Shown here piece by piece: positions 48,262 through 57,413 of a stretch of DNA of 64,000 bases. The stretch is from Arthrobacter sp. 135MFCol5.1 (GTDB lineage Bacteria > Actinomycetota > Actinomycetes > Actinomycetales > Micrococcaceae). The translations under genes and the position numbers were made by a program. The stretch spans positions 121,097 through 185,096 of the forward strand of contig NZ_KB895458.1 in assembly GCF_000374865.1 (NCBI RefSeq), read 5' to 3'. Below the pieces are notes generated by a model, which saw only the letters and a list, made by a program, of their open reading frames with translations, was not told the origin of the DNA and searched no databases. How positions within the stretch are numbered: the stretch's first letter is position 1; every line of letters starts with the position of its first letter.

Positions 48262-49185
48262 TTATTTAACTCCTCCGGCGGTCAGCCCGCCTACTAGGTA
48301 ACGCTGGAAAATCAGGTAGAGAATGACCACTGGCGCTGCACACACCAGGGCTGCGGCCATCATCTGGCCGTAGTAGGGAATGGCGCCGCCTTCCTGCGAG
48401 GCACCAAAGATTTGCAGGGCGACGGCGGCGGTCTGGCTTTCGGGGCGCGTCATCACCGAGGCGAAGAGTACGTCGTTCCAGCCGAGCAGGAAGGCGAAGA
48501 TGCCGGAGACGACGATGCCGGGCCAGCTCAGGGGCAGCACGATGCGGAAGAGGACGCCGAGGTTTGACGCGCCGTCGATCTTGGCTGCTTCCTCCAGTTC
48601 CTTGGGGAGCCCCCGCAGGTAGGTGACCATCACCCAGGTGGAGAACGGCATTGCGAAGGTCAGGTAGGTCACGAACAGGCCCCACTGGGTCCCGATCACC
48701 TGGATGCCAAGGTAGGTTGCCGCGGAGGAAAAGAGCACGAACACCGGCAGCACCATCAGGGTTCCGGGGACGGACTGCAGTGCCAGCAGGCCGCGCAGGA
48801 TGCTGAGCCTCCCACGGAAGCTGTACCGGACCAGGACGAACGCGGTGGAAACGGACAAGGCCGCGGATACCACGGCGGTTGATCCGGCCACCAGGACACT
48901 GTTGGTCAGGCCGGTGGCCAGGCCTACGCTGGTCCAGATCTTCGAGTAGTTCTCGAAGGTCACCGACGACGGCCAGAACTCGCCGTTGGCAACGCCGATG
49001 TCAGAGTTCACCGAGGCCAGGAAGATATAGAGCACCGGAATCAGGACGAGTGCACCCAGGAAGACAAGGATGATGACCAGCAGGGGGCCGGGCAGGAGCC
49101 GCAGCACCTCGTGCTGGCGGTGCGAGCCCGGACGGTCGACGTCCGCGGTCGGCGCACTGCGGCGACCGGCGATGGTGGCGCTCAT
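48262..49185 (-). CDS. Carbohydrate ABC transporter permease, MalG type
   Basis: A 307-residue permease with six predicted helices and the EAA loop in YLRGLPKELEEAAKIDGASNLGVLFRIVLPLSWPG. It is the second permease of the importer. It overlaps the first permease by 4 bp (ATGA). No ATPase gene is found nearby, so a shared MsmX/MsiK-type ATPase is presumably used. Confidence 0.92.
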   Translation of the reverse strand: MSATIAGRRSAPTADVDRPGSHRQHEVLRLLPGPLLVIILVFLGALVLIPVLYIFLASVNSDIGVANGEFWPSSVTFENYSKIWTSVGLATGLTNSVLVAGSTAVVSAALSVSTAFVLVRYSFRGRLSILRGLLALQSVPGTLMVLPVFVLFSSAATYLGIQVIGTQWGLFVTYLTFAMPFSTWVMVTYLRGLPKELEEAAKIDGASNLGVLFRIVLPLSWPGIVVSGIFAFLLGWNDVLFASVMTRPESQTAAVALQIFGASQEGGAIPYYGQMMAAALVCAAPVVILYLIFQRYLVGGLTAGGVK

Positions 49186-50192
49186 TTCTTCGCTCCTGGG
49201 GTGTCGGCGTCGTCAAGCTTCACGGCGCGGAGGTAGACGAACAGCGGGATGGCGATGAGCACCAGGGAAATGAAGGCCATCGCAGCACTCAGGCCAAAGC
49301 GGAAGCTCTGGAAGCTGGTGACGTAGGTCAGGATGGGGAGGACTTCCACGTCCGACGGCGCCGGGACCCCGAACAGCACGAACGGAAGCGTGAAGTTGTT
49401 GATGTGGTGCAGCATTCCGATCAGGAAGGCCAGGGCCAGCGGGCCCTTCAGGTACGGGAAGATCACGTAGCGGAGCTTGTTCCACCACAGCGCCCCGTCC
49501 AGGGCTGAGGCCTCGTGCACCTCATGGTCCACTGACTGCAGGCCGGACAACGCCAGCAGGTAGATGAACGGCCAGGAAGCCCAGATCTGGACCAGGACCA
49601 GCGTCCAGAACGTTTGTGGTCCGTTGAGCCAGAGTCCCACGTGGATTCCCACGGTGGCCAGGGCCTCGTCCACGATGCCGCCGGGCTGGAGCATGGTCCG
49701 CCAGACGGTGGCCACCACGAAGGACGGCAGGACATACGGGATGAGGAACACCGAGCGGATCAGCGCGCGGCCCTTGAATGCATTCTGGGTTGCCACTGCC
49801 GCGGCAATGCCCAGCGGCAGGGTCACGACCATCGCAAGCAGCGAGTAGCTGACGCTGAGCCACACGGCGTGCAGCAGCGGCGAGTTGGTGACGGCTTCAA
49901 CGAAGTTTTCGACTCCGATGATTGGTGCACTGACCCACTTCCGCAGCGTGTACTGGTCCAGGTTGAGGATGGACATGTAAATGCCCAGCAGCAGCGGCAC
50001 CACGATGATGATGATCATCAGGACCCCGCCGGGGATCAGCATCCAGAGCGGACGGTTCCGCTCGCTCAGGCCCTTGCGCCGCGGGCCGTCCTTGGGGCCG
50101 GGCTGCTGCCCGGCGTCATTGGCGGTCCGGGGCGCCCGGCCTGCGGCGGATTCCACCGCAGGCCGTACTTCATGAGAGGCGTCGGTTGACAT
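49182..50192 (-). CDS. Carbohydrate ABC transporter permease, MalF type
   Basis: A 336-residue permease with a long cytoplasmic N-terminus and six helices; the EAA-like loop is LQSVDHEVHEASALDGALWWNKLRYVIFPYLKGP. It pairs with the MalG-type permease and the substrate-binding protein. The operon suggests uptake of uronate-containing oligosaccharides or glucuronides. Confidence 0.92.
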   Translation of the reverse strand: MSTDASHEVRPAVESAAGRAPRTANDAGQQPGPKDGPRRKGLSERNRPLWMLIPGGVLMIIIIVVPLLLGIYMSILNLDQYTLRKWVSAPIIGVENFVEAVTNSPLLHAVWLSVSYSLLAMVVTLPLGIAAAVATQNAFKGRALIRSVFLIPYVLPSFVVATVWRTMLQPGGIVDEALATVGIHVGLWLNGPQTFWTLVLVQIWASWPFIYLLALSGLQSVDHEVHEASALDGALWWNKLRYVIFPYLKGPLALAFLIGMLHHINNFTLPFVLFGVPAPSDVEVLPILTYVTSFQSFRFGLSAAMAFISLVLIAIPLFVYLRAVKLDDADTPGAKK

Positions 50193-50198
50193 CAGAAC

Positions 50199-51557
50199 TT
50201 ATCCTTTGGAGGCCCGGTCCAGGGAAGCCTGGCCCTTGTTTTGGGCGTCTTTGATCCGCGTATCGAGGGCGGATCCGTCCACCTTGCCGGCGGCCAGGTC
50301 CGGGATCGACTGGACAGTGACGTTGAGCAGGCCCAGCTGGATGTCGCCCCAGGCGCCCGTGAACGGGGTGGCCTTGGACTTGGCGGCGGCATCGGCCATT
50401 GGCTTGAGCTTGGCATCGGTCAGGGTGGCGAGGGCCTCGGCGTTGGCCGGGAGGTCACCGAAGATTTTCTGGTAGTTCAGCTGTTCGTCCTTGGAGGTGA
50501 TCAGCTTGATGTAGGCGAAGGCCAGGTCCTTTTGCTTGGAGTAGTCGGCCACCACCAGGTTGTCGCCGGAGAGGATGCTGGCGGCGTCGCCGTCGGACTT
50601 GGACTGGGTCTGGCCCGGAGCGATCGTGGGCATCAGGGCGTATTCGTACTTGCCGGCGACGGCTGACTTGTCCAGGGTGGGAATCGAGCTGGACGTGGTC
50701 ATCATCAGGTATCCGGCCTTGCCGCTGGCGAAGGCGGCCACGGCGTTGCTGTTGCTCCAGCCAATCGATGCGGGGTCAACCACTTTGTCGTTGGTGAGCC
50801 AGCCGAAGTACGTTTCGTAGGCCTTCTTGACCGTGGGGTCATCCATCTTCAGCTTGTTGCCGTCCACCAGCGGGTTTCCGGCCTGGACGGACATGGCCCA
50901 GATGAACTTCCAGGGATCGAAGCTGTCCTTGTATCCCGTGGCGATGCCGTAAGTGCCGTCCTTGGTCATCTTCTTCGCCTGCGCGGCCAGGTCATCCCAG
51001 TTGGTGGCAGGCTTGTCGATGCCTGCCGCAGCCAACAGGTCCTTGTTGTACGCCATGACGAACGGCCGGCTGACGAACGGGATGCCGGCAAGGTGGTCCT
51101 TGTCCGGTCCGGAGATTCCCAGGGTTGCCGGGTTGAAGCGGTCCTTGCCGCCCACCTTCTTCCAGTCGTCGTCGGAGAGGGTCACGAAGGCCTTGGTGGC
51201 ATATGCCGTGGGGGTGAACGTGGTTCCCAGGCTGTAGACGTCCGGGCCCTGGCCGGAGACCACGGATGTTTGGATGCGCGTGAGTTCATCGTTGGCCGAA
51301 GCGAAAGTTTCGAACTTCACGTCGGCGCCGGTCTCGGCCTTGAACTTCGCGGCAATATCGGACTGCCACTGCTTCTGCTGTTCCGGGTACTGGCTGGAAA
51401 CGTTCACCAGGACGCTCAGCGTCTTGCCGGTGCCGTCCACTTTGCCGTCCGAGCTGGTTGAGCCGCCCCCGTTGCCGGAGCTCGATCCACACCCGGTCAA
51501 GGCGAGCGCTGCAGCCGTGACGATCGCCGCAAGCCCAGTAGTCGATTTAAACCTCAT
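50199..51557 (-). CDS. Sugar-binding lipoprotein of the ABC importer
   Basis: A 452-residue family 1 solute-binding protein starting at ATG 51557 after GAGGAGAAAA. The signal peptide ends in the lipobox LTGC (Cys23). The mature region has the usual two-lobe pattern (VNVSSQYPEQQKQWQSDIAAKFKAETGADVKFETF). It is the first gene of the long operon and lies divergent from a LacI regulator. Confidence 0.92.
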   Translation of the reverse strand: MRFKSTTGLAAIVTAAALALTGCGSSSGNGGGSTSSDGKVDGTGKTLSVLVNVSSQYPEQQKQWQSDIAAKFKAETGADVKFETFASANDELTRIQTSVVSGQGPDVYSLGTTFTPTAYATKAFVTLSDDDWKKVGGKDRFNPATLGISGPDKDHLAGIPFVSRPFVMAYNKDLLAAAGIDKPATNWDDLAAQAKKMTKDGTYGIATGYKDSFDPWKFIWAMSVQAGNPLVDGNKLKMDDPTVKKAYETYFGWLTNDKVVDPASIGWSNSNAVAAFASGKAGYLMMTTSSSIPTLDKSAVAGKYEYALMPTIAPGQTQSKSDGDAASILSGDNLVVADYSKQKDLAFAYIKLITSKDEQLNYQKIFGDLPANAEALATLTDAKLKPMADAAAKSKATPFTGAWGDIQLGLLNVTVQSIPDLAAGKVDGSALDTRIKDAQNKGQASLDRASKG

Positions 51558-51657
51558 TGTTTTTTCTCCTCTAGGACACCCGCATGGCCACATCCGTCTT
51601 GTGGCGGAAATCACTGCAGGCGACTCGAGAGTCAGTCTAGGAAATTGGAAAGCTTGC

Positions 51658-51671
51658 GGCAAGCGGTTGCC
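51658..51671. promoter_or_regulatory. Putative LacI-type operator
   Basis: GGCAA-GCGG-TTGCC (51658-51671) lies in the divergent promoter region between the importer operon and the LacI gene. A second half site TTGCC occurs just downstream. Such short CG-centred palindromes are typical LacI/GalR sites. Confidence 0.6.
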
Positions 51672-51775
51672 AAAAGTTGCCAAGAATGGTGTCATTGGAT
51701 CATCCAAAGTCGGGGAAACGCCGGTCGGAATGCTGCCGGCGGATTCCCCAAGCCAGCGATGAAAGGTCGGCAACT

Positions 51776-52828
51776 ATGGCTAATCCATCGGTGGAAGCCG
51801 CTCCGCAGGGTGCCGGGGACGCGAACGCCCGGCGGGACCGTCCGCCCACCATCCGGGATGTCGCCGAGCTCGCCGGCGTCGCCACGTCCACGGTCTCCAG
51901 GGCCCTCTCTCGGCCCGAGCGGGTGAATCCCCGGACGCGGGTCCGGATCGAAGAGGCAGCCGCTGAACTCAACTACATTCCCAGCTCCCAGGCGCGCGGC
52001 CTCAGCTCGGGGCGGACGAACGCCGTGGCCGTACTGGTGCCCGACATCACCAACCCGTTCTACTTCGACATCATCCGGGGTACCCAGCACCAGCTCAAGG
52101 CAGCCGGCGTGACACAGCTCCTGGTGGACACGGAGGAGTCCAGCGAGATGGAACTGGATGCGCTGCACAAAATGCGCAAGTCGGCCGATGGCTTCATCCT
52201 GGCAGCGTCCCGCCTGACCGACGCCCAGCTGACGGAGGTCTCCCAAACACAGCCCCTGGTCACGTTCAACCGCGCGTCCACCAGCGCTCCCACCGTGATG
52301 ATCGATACGCCGTCGGCCATCATCCAGGCGCTGGAGCACCTGGCATCGCTGGGCCATCACAAGGTCTGCTACGTTGCCGGGCCTCCCACCTCCTGGTCAA
52401 ACCAGATGCGATGGAAGGTGTTCGAAGAGGACGCCACGAAGCGGGGGATGGAAGTCCACCGGATTGGCCCCTACGCGCCAAAGACAACGTCCGGGGCGGC
52501 CGCGGCGGATGCCGCTGTCCGCACCGGGGCCACCGCCTGCATCGTGTTCAACGACCTGCTCGCCATCGGCATGCTCCAGCGCCTGAAGGCCCGCGGGATC
52601 CGGGTGCCTGCGGACATGAGCATCATCGGCTCGGACGATATCTTCGGCGCTGATTTCTGCAATCCGCCGCTGACCACCATCTCCAGCCCCATCGAGCAGG
52701 CGGGCAGGGTGGCGGTGTCCATGCTCCTGGCCCAGCTCAATCCCCTGCCGGGAAGCGCCACCCGGAAACTCGCCGTCATGCCCACCCACCTGACGGTCCG
52801 GGAATCGACGGGACCGGCCCCCGCCTGA
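51776..52828 (+). CDS. LacI-family transcriptional regulator
   Basis: A 350-residue protein starting at ATG 51776. The HTH is TIRDVAELAGVATSTVSRALSRPERVNPRTRVRI (about 20-55) followed by the hinge SSQARGLSSGRTNAVAVL and a periplasmic-binding-like effector domain. It is divergent from the hexuronate operon and likely represses it. The effector may be a uronate or aldonate. Confidence 0.92.
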   Translation: MANPSVEAAPQGAGDANARRDRPPTIRDVAELAGVATSTVSRALSRPERVNPRTRVRIEEAAAELNYIPSSQARGLSSGRTNAVAVLVPDITNPFYFDIIRGTQHQLKAAGVTQLLVDTEESSEMELDALHKMRKSADGFILAASRLTDAQLTEVSQTQPLVTFNRASTSAPTVMIDTPSAIIQALEHLASLGHHKVCYVAGPPTSWSNQMRWKVFEEDATKRGMEVHRIGPYAPKTTSGAAAADAAVRTGATACIVFNDLLAIGMLQRLKARGIRVPADMSIIGSDDIFGADFCNPPLTTISSPIEQAGRVAVSMLLAQLNPLPGSATRKLAVMPTHLTVRESTGPAPA

Positions 52829-52920
52829 TCAACCCACGGTAAACGGCAGCACCAGCCGGTGTCCCGGGGTGAAGGCATTAAGTAATTGCTAAAGGCGCAC
52901 CACATACGACTCGACGAAGG

Positions 52921-53799
52921 CTAGTCAAGCTGGAAGCGGTCCAGGGCCTCCCGAAGCATGCGGTGGCCTTGGCGTTCAAAGTTCCCATCCCCCACCTGGT
53001 ACGCCCAGACCGCCGTGCCGATCGCTTCCCGGAGCAAGTCGATGCGCCACACCTCCATGGACCTGGGGTCAGTTCCGTATCCCTCCAGGAAGGCCTTCTC
53101 CAGCTCTGGCCTTCCCCGCCATTGCTGCACCGCCAACCGGCACAGATCAGTGGCGGCCGGCCTGAAATCGAACCTGCCGAAGTCGATAATCCGCAGCTCG
53201 CCATTGCGGATGAGCCAGTTCCGCGGCTGCCAGTCACCATGGGTGGGAACCACGGTGATGGGGGCAGGCCGGTACTCCGCAAGGCGACTCCGTGCCTCCA
53301 GCTCGATTGATGGATCGACGCGATGGTCACGGTCCAACCACGCAAACGCCTTCGCCGTGGCCCGCGCTTCGCAGGTGTCATCGCAGCGGCGCTCCTGGCT
53401 GTGAACCACCTTCAACAGTTCGCCGGCCTGGGCGTAGGTCTCCGGGACCTGCTCGGCCGGGGTTCCCTCCACCAGAACGCCCTCAAGGTACTCAACCACC
53501 AGGATGTTGGCGTCCGGGTCTGAATGAAGCAGGCGGGCTGCCCGGCCGAGCCCGGCAAGCGGCCGTGTGTAGGCGTTGTGGGCCGCGACCTCGCGGCCCA
53601 AGTGGTGGTTCGAAGGTCCGGCAGCCTTGATGATTACCTGCCCGGTGGCCGTCCGGACCTTGAGGACCTTGGTGTCCACGATCCCCCAGGACAGGTCGGC
53701 GACAAGTTTCGGCGAGCCGCGCCACCCCTCAGCCAGCCTGGACTGTTCGGCGCTCAGCAGCCCGCCATCCCACTGCCCTGCCCCCGAACGTTGCCCCAT
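52921..53799 (-). CDS. Aminoglycoside-phosphotransferase-like protein
   Basis: A 292-residue APH-fold kinase starting at ATG 53799. The ATP-binding lobe has KVLKVRTATGQVIIKAA, and the catalytic loop is THGDWQPRNWLI with IDFGRFD as the metal site. Such proteins phosphorylate diverse small molecules and need not act on antibiotics. It is monocistronic between the LacI gene and the gentisate cluster. Confidence 0.82.
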   Translation of the reverse strand: MGQRSGAGQWDGGLLSAEQSRLAEGWRGSPKLVADLSWGIVDTKVLKVRTATGQVIIKAAGPSNHHLGREVAAHNAYTRPLAGLGRAARLLHSDPDANILVVEYLEGVLVEGTPAEQVPETYAQAGELLKVVHSQERRCDDTCEARATAKAFAWLDRDHRVDPSIELEARSRLAEYRPAPITVVPTHGDWQPRNWLIRNGELRIIDFGRFDFRPAATDLCRLAVQQWRGRPELEKAFLEGYGTDPRSMEVWRIDLLREAIGTAVWAYQVGDGNFERQGHRMLREALDRFQLD

Positions 53800-53914
53800 G
53801 ATCTGAAGCCTAGCAACGGGCGGTCCACGGAGGATCCGGCTGACCCGGCAAAAAGGCGGGCGTACAACGCCGGGAGCCACGCGTCGTCGTACGCGCGCCT
53901 TCATATCGCGCTGC

Positions 53915-55162
53915 TTAGGCTTCCACGAGCTTGGCCCCGGCCGGCACCTCCGCCGGAACGCCGGGCTCGCCGCGGCCGTACAGCCAGTCGTTGTACTGGA
54001 AGTTGTTGTCGCCGCGGCTCTTGAACAGCATGTTCCGGAGCACCCGGGCCACGCCGCCCACGTGCCAGGACTCGCCCCAGGTCCTGGCGGTACGCTGCAC
54101 GCGGGCGGTGCGGGCTGCGCGGGTTTCATTGAACTCGCGGAAGGCGTCCTCCCACGCACCGGCGTCGATTCCTTCGGGGGTGAAAACCTGGTTCCGGGAC
54201 ACATCCTGGAGCACTGCCGCGTCCTCCAGCGCCTGGCACGCACCCTGGGCCAGGTATTGCAGCATCGGGTGGGCGGCATCGCCGATCAGCGCCATGCGGC
54301 CGGACACCCAGTTGTCGATCGGGTTGCGGTCGTACATGGGCCAGCGGATGCCGGTGGCCAGGTTCTTCAGGGCCTCCTGCACCGCGGGGACGCAGCCGGC
54401 GTAGGCCGCCTCGAGTTCGTCCACGCCGCCGTATTGCTCTTCGCCGCGCTCGAATGATGCCGACTTGAACACGGCAACCGTATTGAGCAGTTGGCCCTTC
54501 CGCAGCGGGTACTGAACCAGGTGGCAGTCCGGCCCGAGGTAGACGATGACGTCCTCCAGGTCCGCTGCCGGGGTCTCCTCCGTGATGGGCACGGTTCCCC
54601 GGTATGCCACGTAGGCCGAGTTCACCGGGCCGTCGTTGGCAACGGTCCCGCGCAGTGTGGACTTGAGCCCGTCCGCGGCCAGGATGGCGTCGGCTTCGAA
54701 GACCTCACCCTTGGCGGTGTAGGCACGGGCCCGGTCGCCGTCGGTTTCCACCTTCTGCACCAGGACATCGTTCACCAGGGTGACGCCCGCCGCCTGGCAG
54801 GCCTCGAGCAGGATCCGGTGCAGGTCGCTGCGGTGGATCACCACGTAGGGCGCCCCGTAGCGCTCCTCGAACTCGCCGCCCAGTGTCTGGCGGGTCAGTT
54901 CCTCCCCCGTAACCGCATCGCGGAACACCAGGTGCTTGGGCTGGACGCCGATTTCCAGGGCTTTCTCCAGCAGTCCCCAGCGCTTGAGGACCCGGGAGGC
55001 GTTGGGGGCCATCTGCAGCCCGGCTCCCACTTCGCCGAAGGCCGGTGCCACTTCAACCAGCGTGACGTCGGCGCCGTTTTCGCGCAGGGCGAGCGCTCCG
55101 GCCAGTCCGGCCATGCCGCCGCCCACCACGAGGACATCGGTGGACTCTTTGACGTTAGACAT
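53915..55162 (-). CDS. 3-Hydroxybenzoate 6-hydroxylase-type FAD monooxygenase
   Basis: A 415-residue flavoprotein monooxygenase. FAD motifs are VLVVGGGMAGLAGALALRENGADVTLVE, the DG motif AADGLKSTLR and ALIGDAAHPMLQYLAQGACQALEDA. The gentisate ring-cleavage genes follow across the regulator, so it most likely makes gentisate from 3-hydroxybenzoate. Salicylate 5-hydroxylase-type activity is an alternative. It overlaps the MFS gene by 8 bp. Confidence 0.82.
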   Translation of the reverse strand: MSNVKESTDVLVVGGGMAGLAGALALRENGADVTLVEVAPAFGEVGAGLQMAPNASRVLKRWGLLEKALEIGVQPKHLVFRDAVTGEELTRQTLGGEFEERYGAPYVVIHRSDLHRILLEACQAAGVTLVNDVLVQKVETDGDRARAYTAKGEVFEADAILAADGLKSTLRGTVANDGPVNSAYVAYRGTVPITEETPAADLEDVIVYLGPDCHLVQYPLRKGQLLNTVAVFKSASFERGEEQYGGVDELEAAYAGCVPAVQEALKNLATGIRWPMYDRNPIDNWVSGRMALIGDAAHPMLQYLAQGACQALEDAAVLQDVSRNQVFTPEGIDAGAWEDAFREFNETRAARTARVQRTARTWGESWHVGGVARVLRNMLFKSRGDNNFQYNDWLYGRGEPGVPAEVPAGAKLVEA

Positions 55163-56440
55163 TGGTAGCTCCTACTGCTGTCGATTTCTTGATTTTGGTG
55201 CCGACGGCTGCGATCAGGACCGCCGCCGCGGCTGCTGCTCCGGCGAAGGCCAGGAAGTTGGAATTGACGCCCAGCCCCGCCGCGAGCAGGAGCCCGCCGG
55301 CCTGCGGCGCGGCCACGGCGCCAATCCGGCCGACGCCCAGCGCCCAGCCGAGGGCGGTGCCGCGCAGGTGCGCCGGGTAGTGGCTGGCCACGGCGGCGAT
55401 GATCAGGCACTGGGTGCCGTGCGTTCCCACGCCGGCCAGCACCAGCATGAGGTAGACGACGGCGACCGGCGGTCCGGTCACCAGCACCACCAGGGCGACG
55501 GCGGCCACGCCGCTGCCGCGATGGCCGTGGGAATGGGACCGAACCGGGTGCCTGCCCAGGCCGTGAGCACTGACCCGGCCACGGCGCCCAGGTTGAGCGC
55601 CAGGGCGAAGGTCAGCGCAGAGCCCAGGTTGTAGCCGGCCAACTGCATCAGGTTGGGCAGCCACGTTCCCAGGCCGTACCAGGCAAACAGGGTCACCAGG
55701 GTGCCCACCGCAAACAGCAGGCTGGTGCCGAGGTAGGGCGCCCTCAGCAAGCTCCCAAATCCCGCGGACTCCTTCGCGGTGCTGCCGGCGGCTGCCTTGG
55801 GTGCCAAGGTTTCCGGCAGGTAGCGGAGCCCCAGCGGGATCACCACCACCAGGGCCACGACGGCCACCAGGAACATCGCCGGCCAGCCGAAGGCCGGGAT
55901 CAGCGGAATACCCACGAGCGCGGCGATCGAGCCGCCAATGGGGACACCGGACATCATGAGGGTGGCGATGGTGGACCGCCACTTTTCCGGAACGAGCTCG
56001 GCCACCAAGGCGTTGGCCGATGGCACCAGGCCGCCCAGGCCAATGCCTGCCAGCAGCCGGAGGCCGCCGAACACCGGCGCGCTCGGTGCAAAGGCACAGA
56101 GGATGGTGAAGAGGGAGAACACCACGGCGCAGCCGATGATGGTGCGGCGGCGGCCCCAGGTGTCGGCCATCCGTCCGGCAAAAACGGCTCCGATCATCAT
56201 GCCCACGAAGGCCATGGATCCGATGGTTCCAGCCGTCGCCTTGGTCAGGCCCCAGCCGGTGTCGCTGATGAGCGAGCCTTGGACGGTGCCGTAGACGATC
56301 AGGTCGTAGCCGTCGAAAACGACCAGCAGCCAGCACACCAGGATGGCGAGCATGGAACGCCGGGGAAACCCGGAAAGGCCTGCGCCCCGGGCGGGGGCGG
56401 CCGTGCGCTGCGGCACTGCAGCGGAAGTTGTGTGATTCAT
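55155..56440 (-). pseudogene. Aromatic-acid MFS transporter (AAHS type) with a frameshift
   Basis: The N-terminal 310 residues (MNHTTSAAVPQ...; FDGYDLIVYGTVQGSLI, MADTWGRRRT) are in one frame from 56440. The last about 110 residues (GVAAVALVVLVTGPPVAVVYLML ... GTKIKKS) are in another frame to 55155. The shift is near 55508-55519 in a GCGGCAGCGGCG run; one base is missing to join the two parts. Together they would form a normal 12-helix aromatic-acid importer. It is either inactivated or carries a sequence error. Confidence 0.8.
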
Positions 56441-56477
56441 CCCACCACTGTGCTGGCAGTCATACCAGCGCGCCCAT

Positions 56478-56500
56478 AAGATTCTGTCATGCAGAATCTT
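56478..56500. promoter_or_regulatory. IclR operator, copy 1
   Basis: AAGATTCTG (56478-56486), 5 bp, CAGAATCTT (56492-56500) form a perfect 9-bp inverted repeat that includes the ATG of the IclR gene. A second copy lies upstream of the gentisate dioxygenase. The MFS gene diverges here, so one site can serve both. Confidence 0.8.
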
Positions 56501-57295
56501 CCTGCCCGGCGGAAACCCACCTACTCAATCGAGGCGGTGGACAACGCCCTGCAACTCCTCCAGTTGCTGCGGGACGTGGGGAGCCTGCGGCTCAAGGACG
56601 CAGCGGCGGAGCTCGGCGTGGCACCCTCCACGGCACACCGGCTGCTGGCCATGCTGGTGTACCGGGGCTTCGCGGTGCAGGACGAAACGCGGCGGTACGT
56701 TCCCGGTCCCGCCATGGGGGCGGGGCCCGCAGGGTTCAGCTGGACAAGGCAGCTGCGCGACATCTCCCGGCCGCATATGGAACTGCTGTGCGCCCGCACC
56801 AACGAAACCGTCAACCTCATGATCCGGGTGGGCACCAAGGTCCGCTTCCTGGACACGGTGGAAAGCAGCAACATCCTGCGCGTTGGCGACCGCCAGGGCA
56901 CGCTGCTCCCGGCACACAAGGCCTCCGGCGGCAAGGCCATCCTGGCCGAAATGGATCCCGCCATGCTCGAGCAGCTGTTCCACAGCCCGAATGCTGAGCT
57001 CGCCGGCGACTACATCCCCAATTCCGAGTACCCGGCGTTCCTGCGCGAGCTTGAATCCGTGCGCGCCAACGGCTTCGCGGCCAACTTCGAGGGCACGGAG
57101 GAGGGCATCAGCGCCTTTGGCATGGCACTGCACAACGGGAAGGGAATGGTGGTGGGTGCGCTGAGCGTAGCCACTCCGGTAGCCAGGTTCCGGCCACTGT
57201 TCGACGCCGGGCTGGTGGGCGTCATGATGGAAACCCGGCGCCAGCTGGAGCTGGACATCGCTGCCAACCCGGCGGATGGCGCAGCGGGGAGCTGA
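56489..57295 (+). CDS. IclR-family regulator of gentisate genes
   Basis: A 268-residue IclR protein. N-terminal winged helix: YSIEAVDNALQLLQLLRDVGSLRLKDAAAELGVAPSTAHRLLAMLVYRGF (about 12-62). The C-terminal effector domain includes VNLMIRVGTKVRFLDTVES, PAHKASGGKAILAE. The start ATG lies in the operator itself, suggesting a leaderless or near-leaderless mRNA. It is the likely regulator of both gentisate units. Confidence 0.88.
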   Translation: MQNLPARRKPTYSIEAVDNALQLLQLLRDVGSLRLKDAAAELGVAPSTAHRLLAMLVYRGFAVQDETRRYVPGPAMGAGPAGFSWTRQLRDISRPHMELLCARTNETVNLMIRVGTKVRFLDTVESSNILRVGDRQGTLLPAHKASGGKAILAEMDPAMLEQLFHSPNAELAGDYIPNSEYPAFLRELESVRANGFAANFEGTEEGISAFGMALHNGKGMVVGALSVATPVARFRPLFDAGLVGVMMETRRQLELDIAANPADGAAGS

Positions 57296-57319
57296 CCCGG
57301 GCGCACGCCACTCCGAGGA

Positions 57320-57340
57320 ATATTCTGCCTGCCAGAATAT
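57320..57340. promoter_or_regulatory. IclR operator, copy 2
   Basis: ATATTCTG (57320-57327), 5 bp, CAGAATAT (57333-57340). The same ATTCTG-N5-CAGAAT core as copy 1. It lies 73 bp upstream of the gentisate dioxygenase start and is the likely control site of that operon. Confidence 0.8.
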
Positions 57341-57413
57341 GCTGGGGATCACAGCCCGCTTTCCCTAAGGTCGAATCCACGCCGCAGTCAGTCCGCACGC
57401 AAGGAGAAGGCCA

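Noticed and set aside
52921..53799. Aminoglycoside resistance gene
   Set aside because: The APH fold is clear, but there is no evidence for antibiotic substrates and the fold is used for many small molecules.
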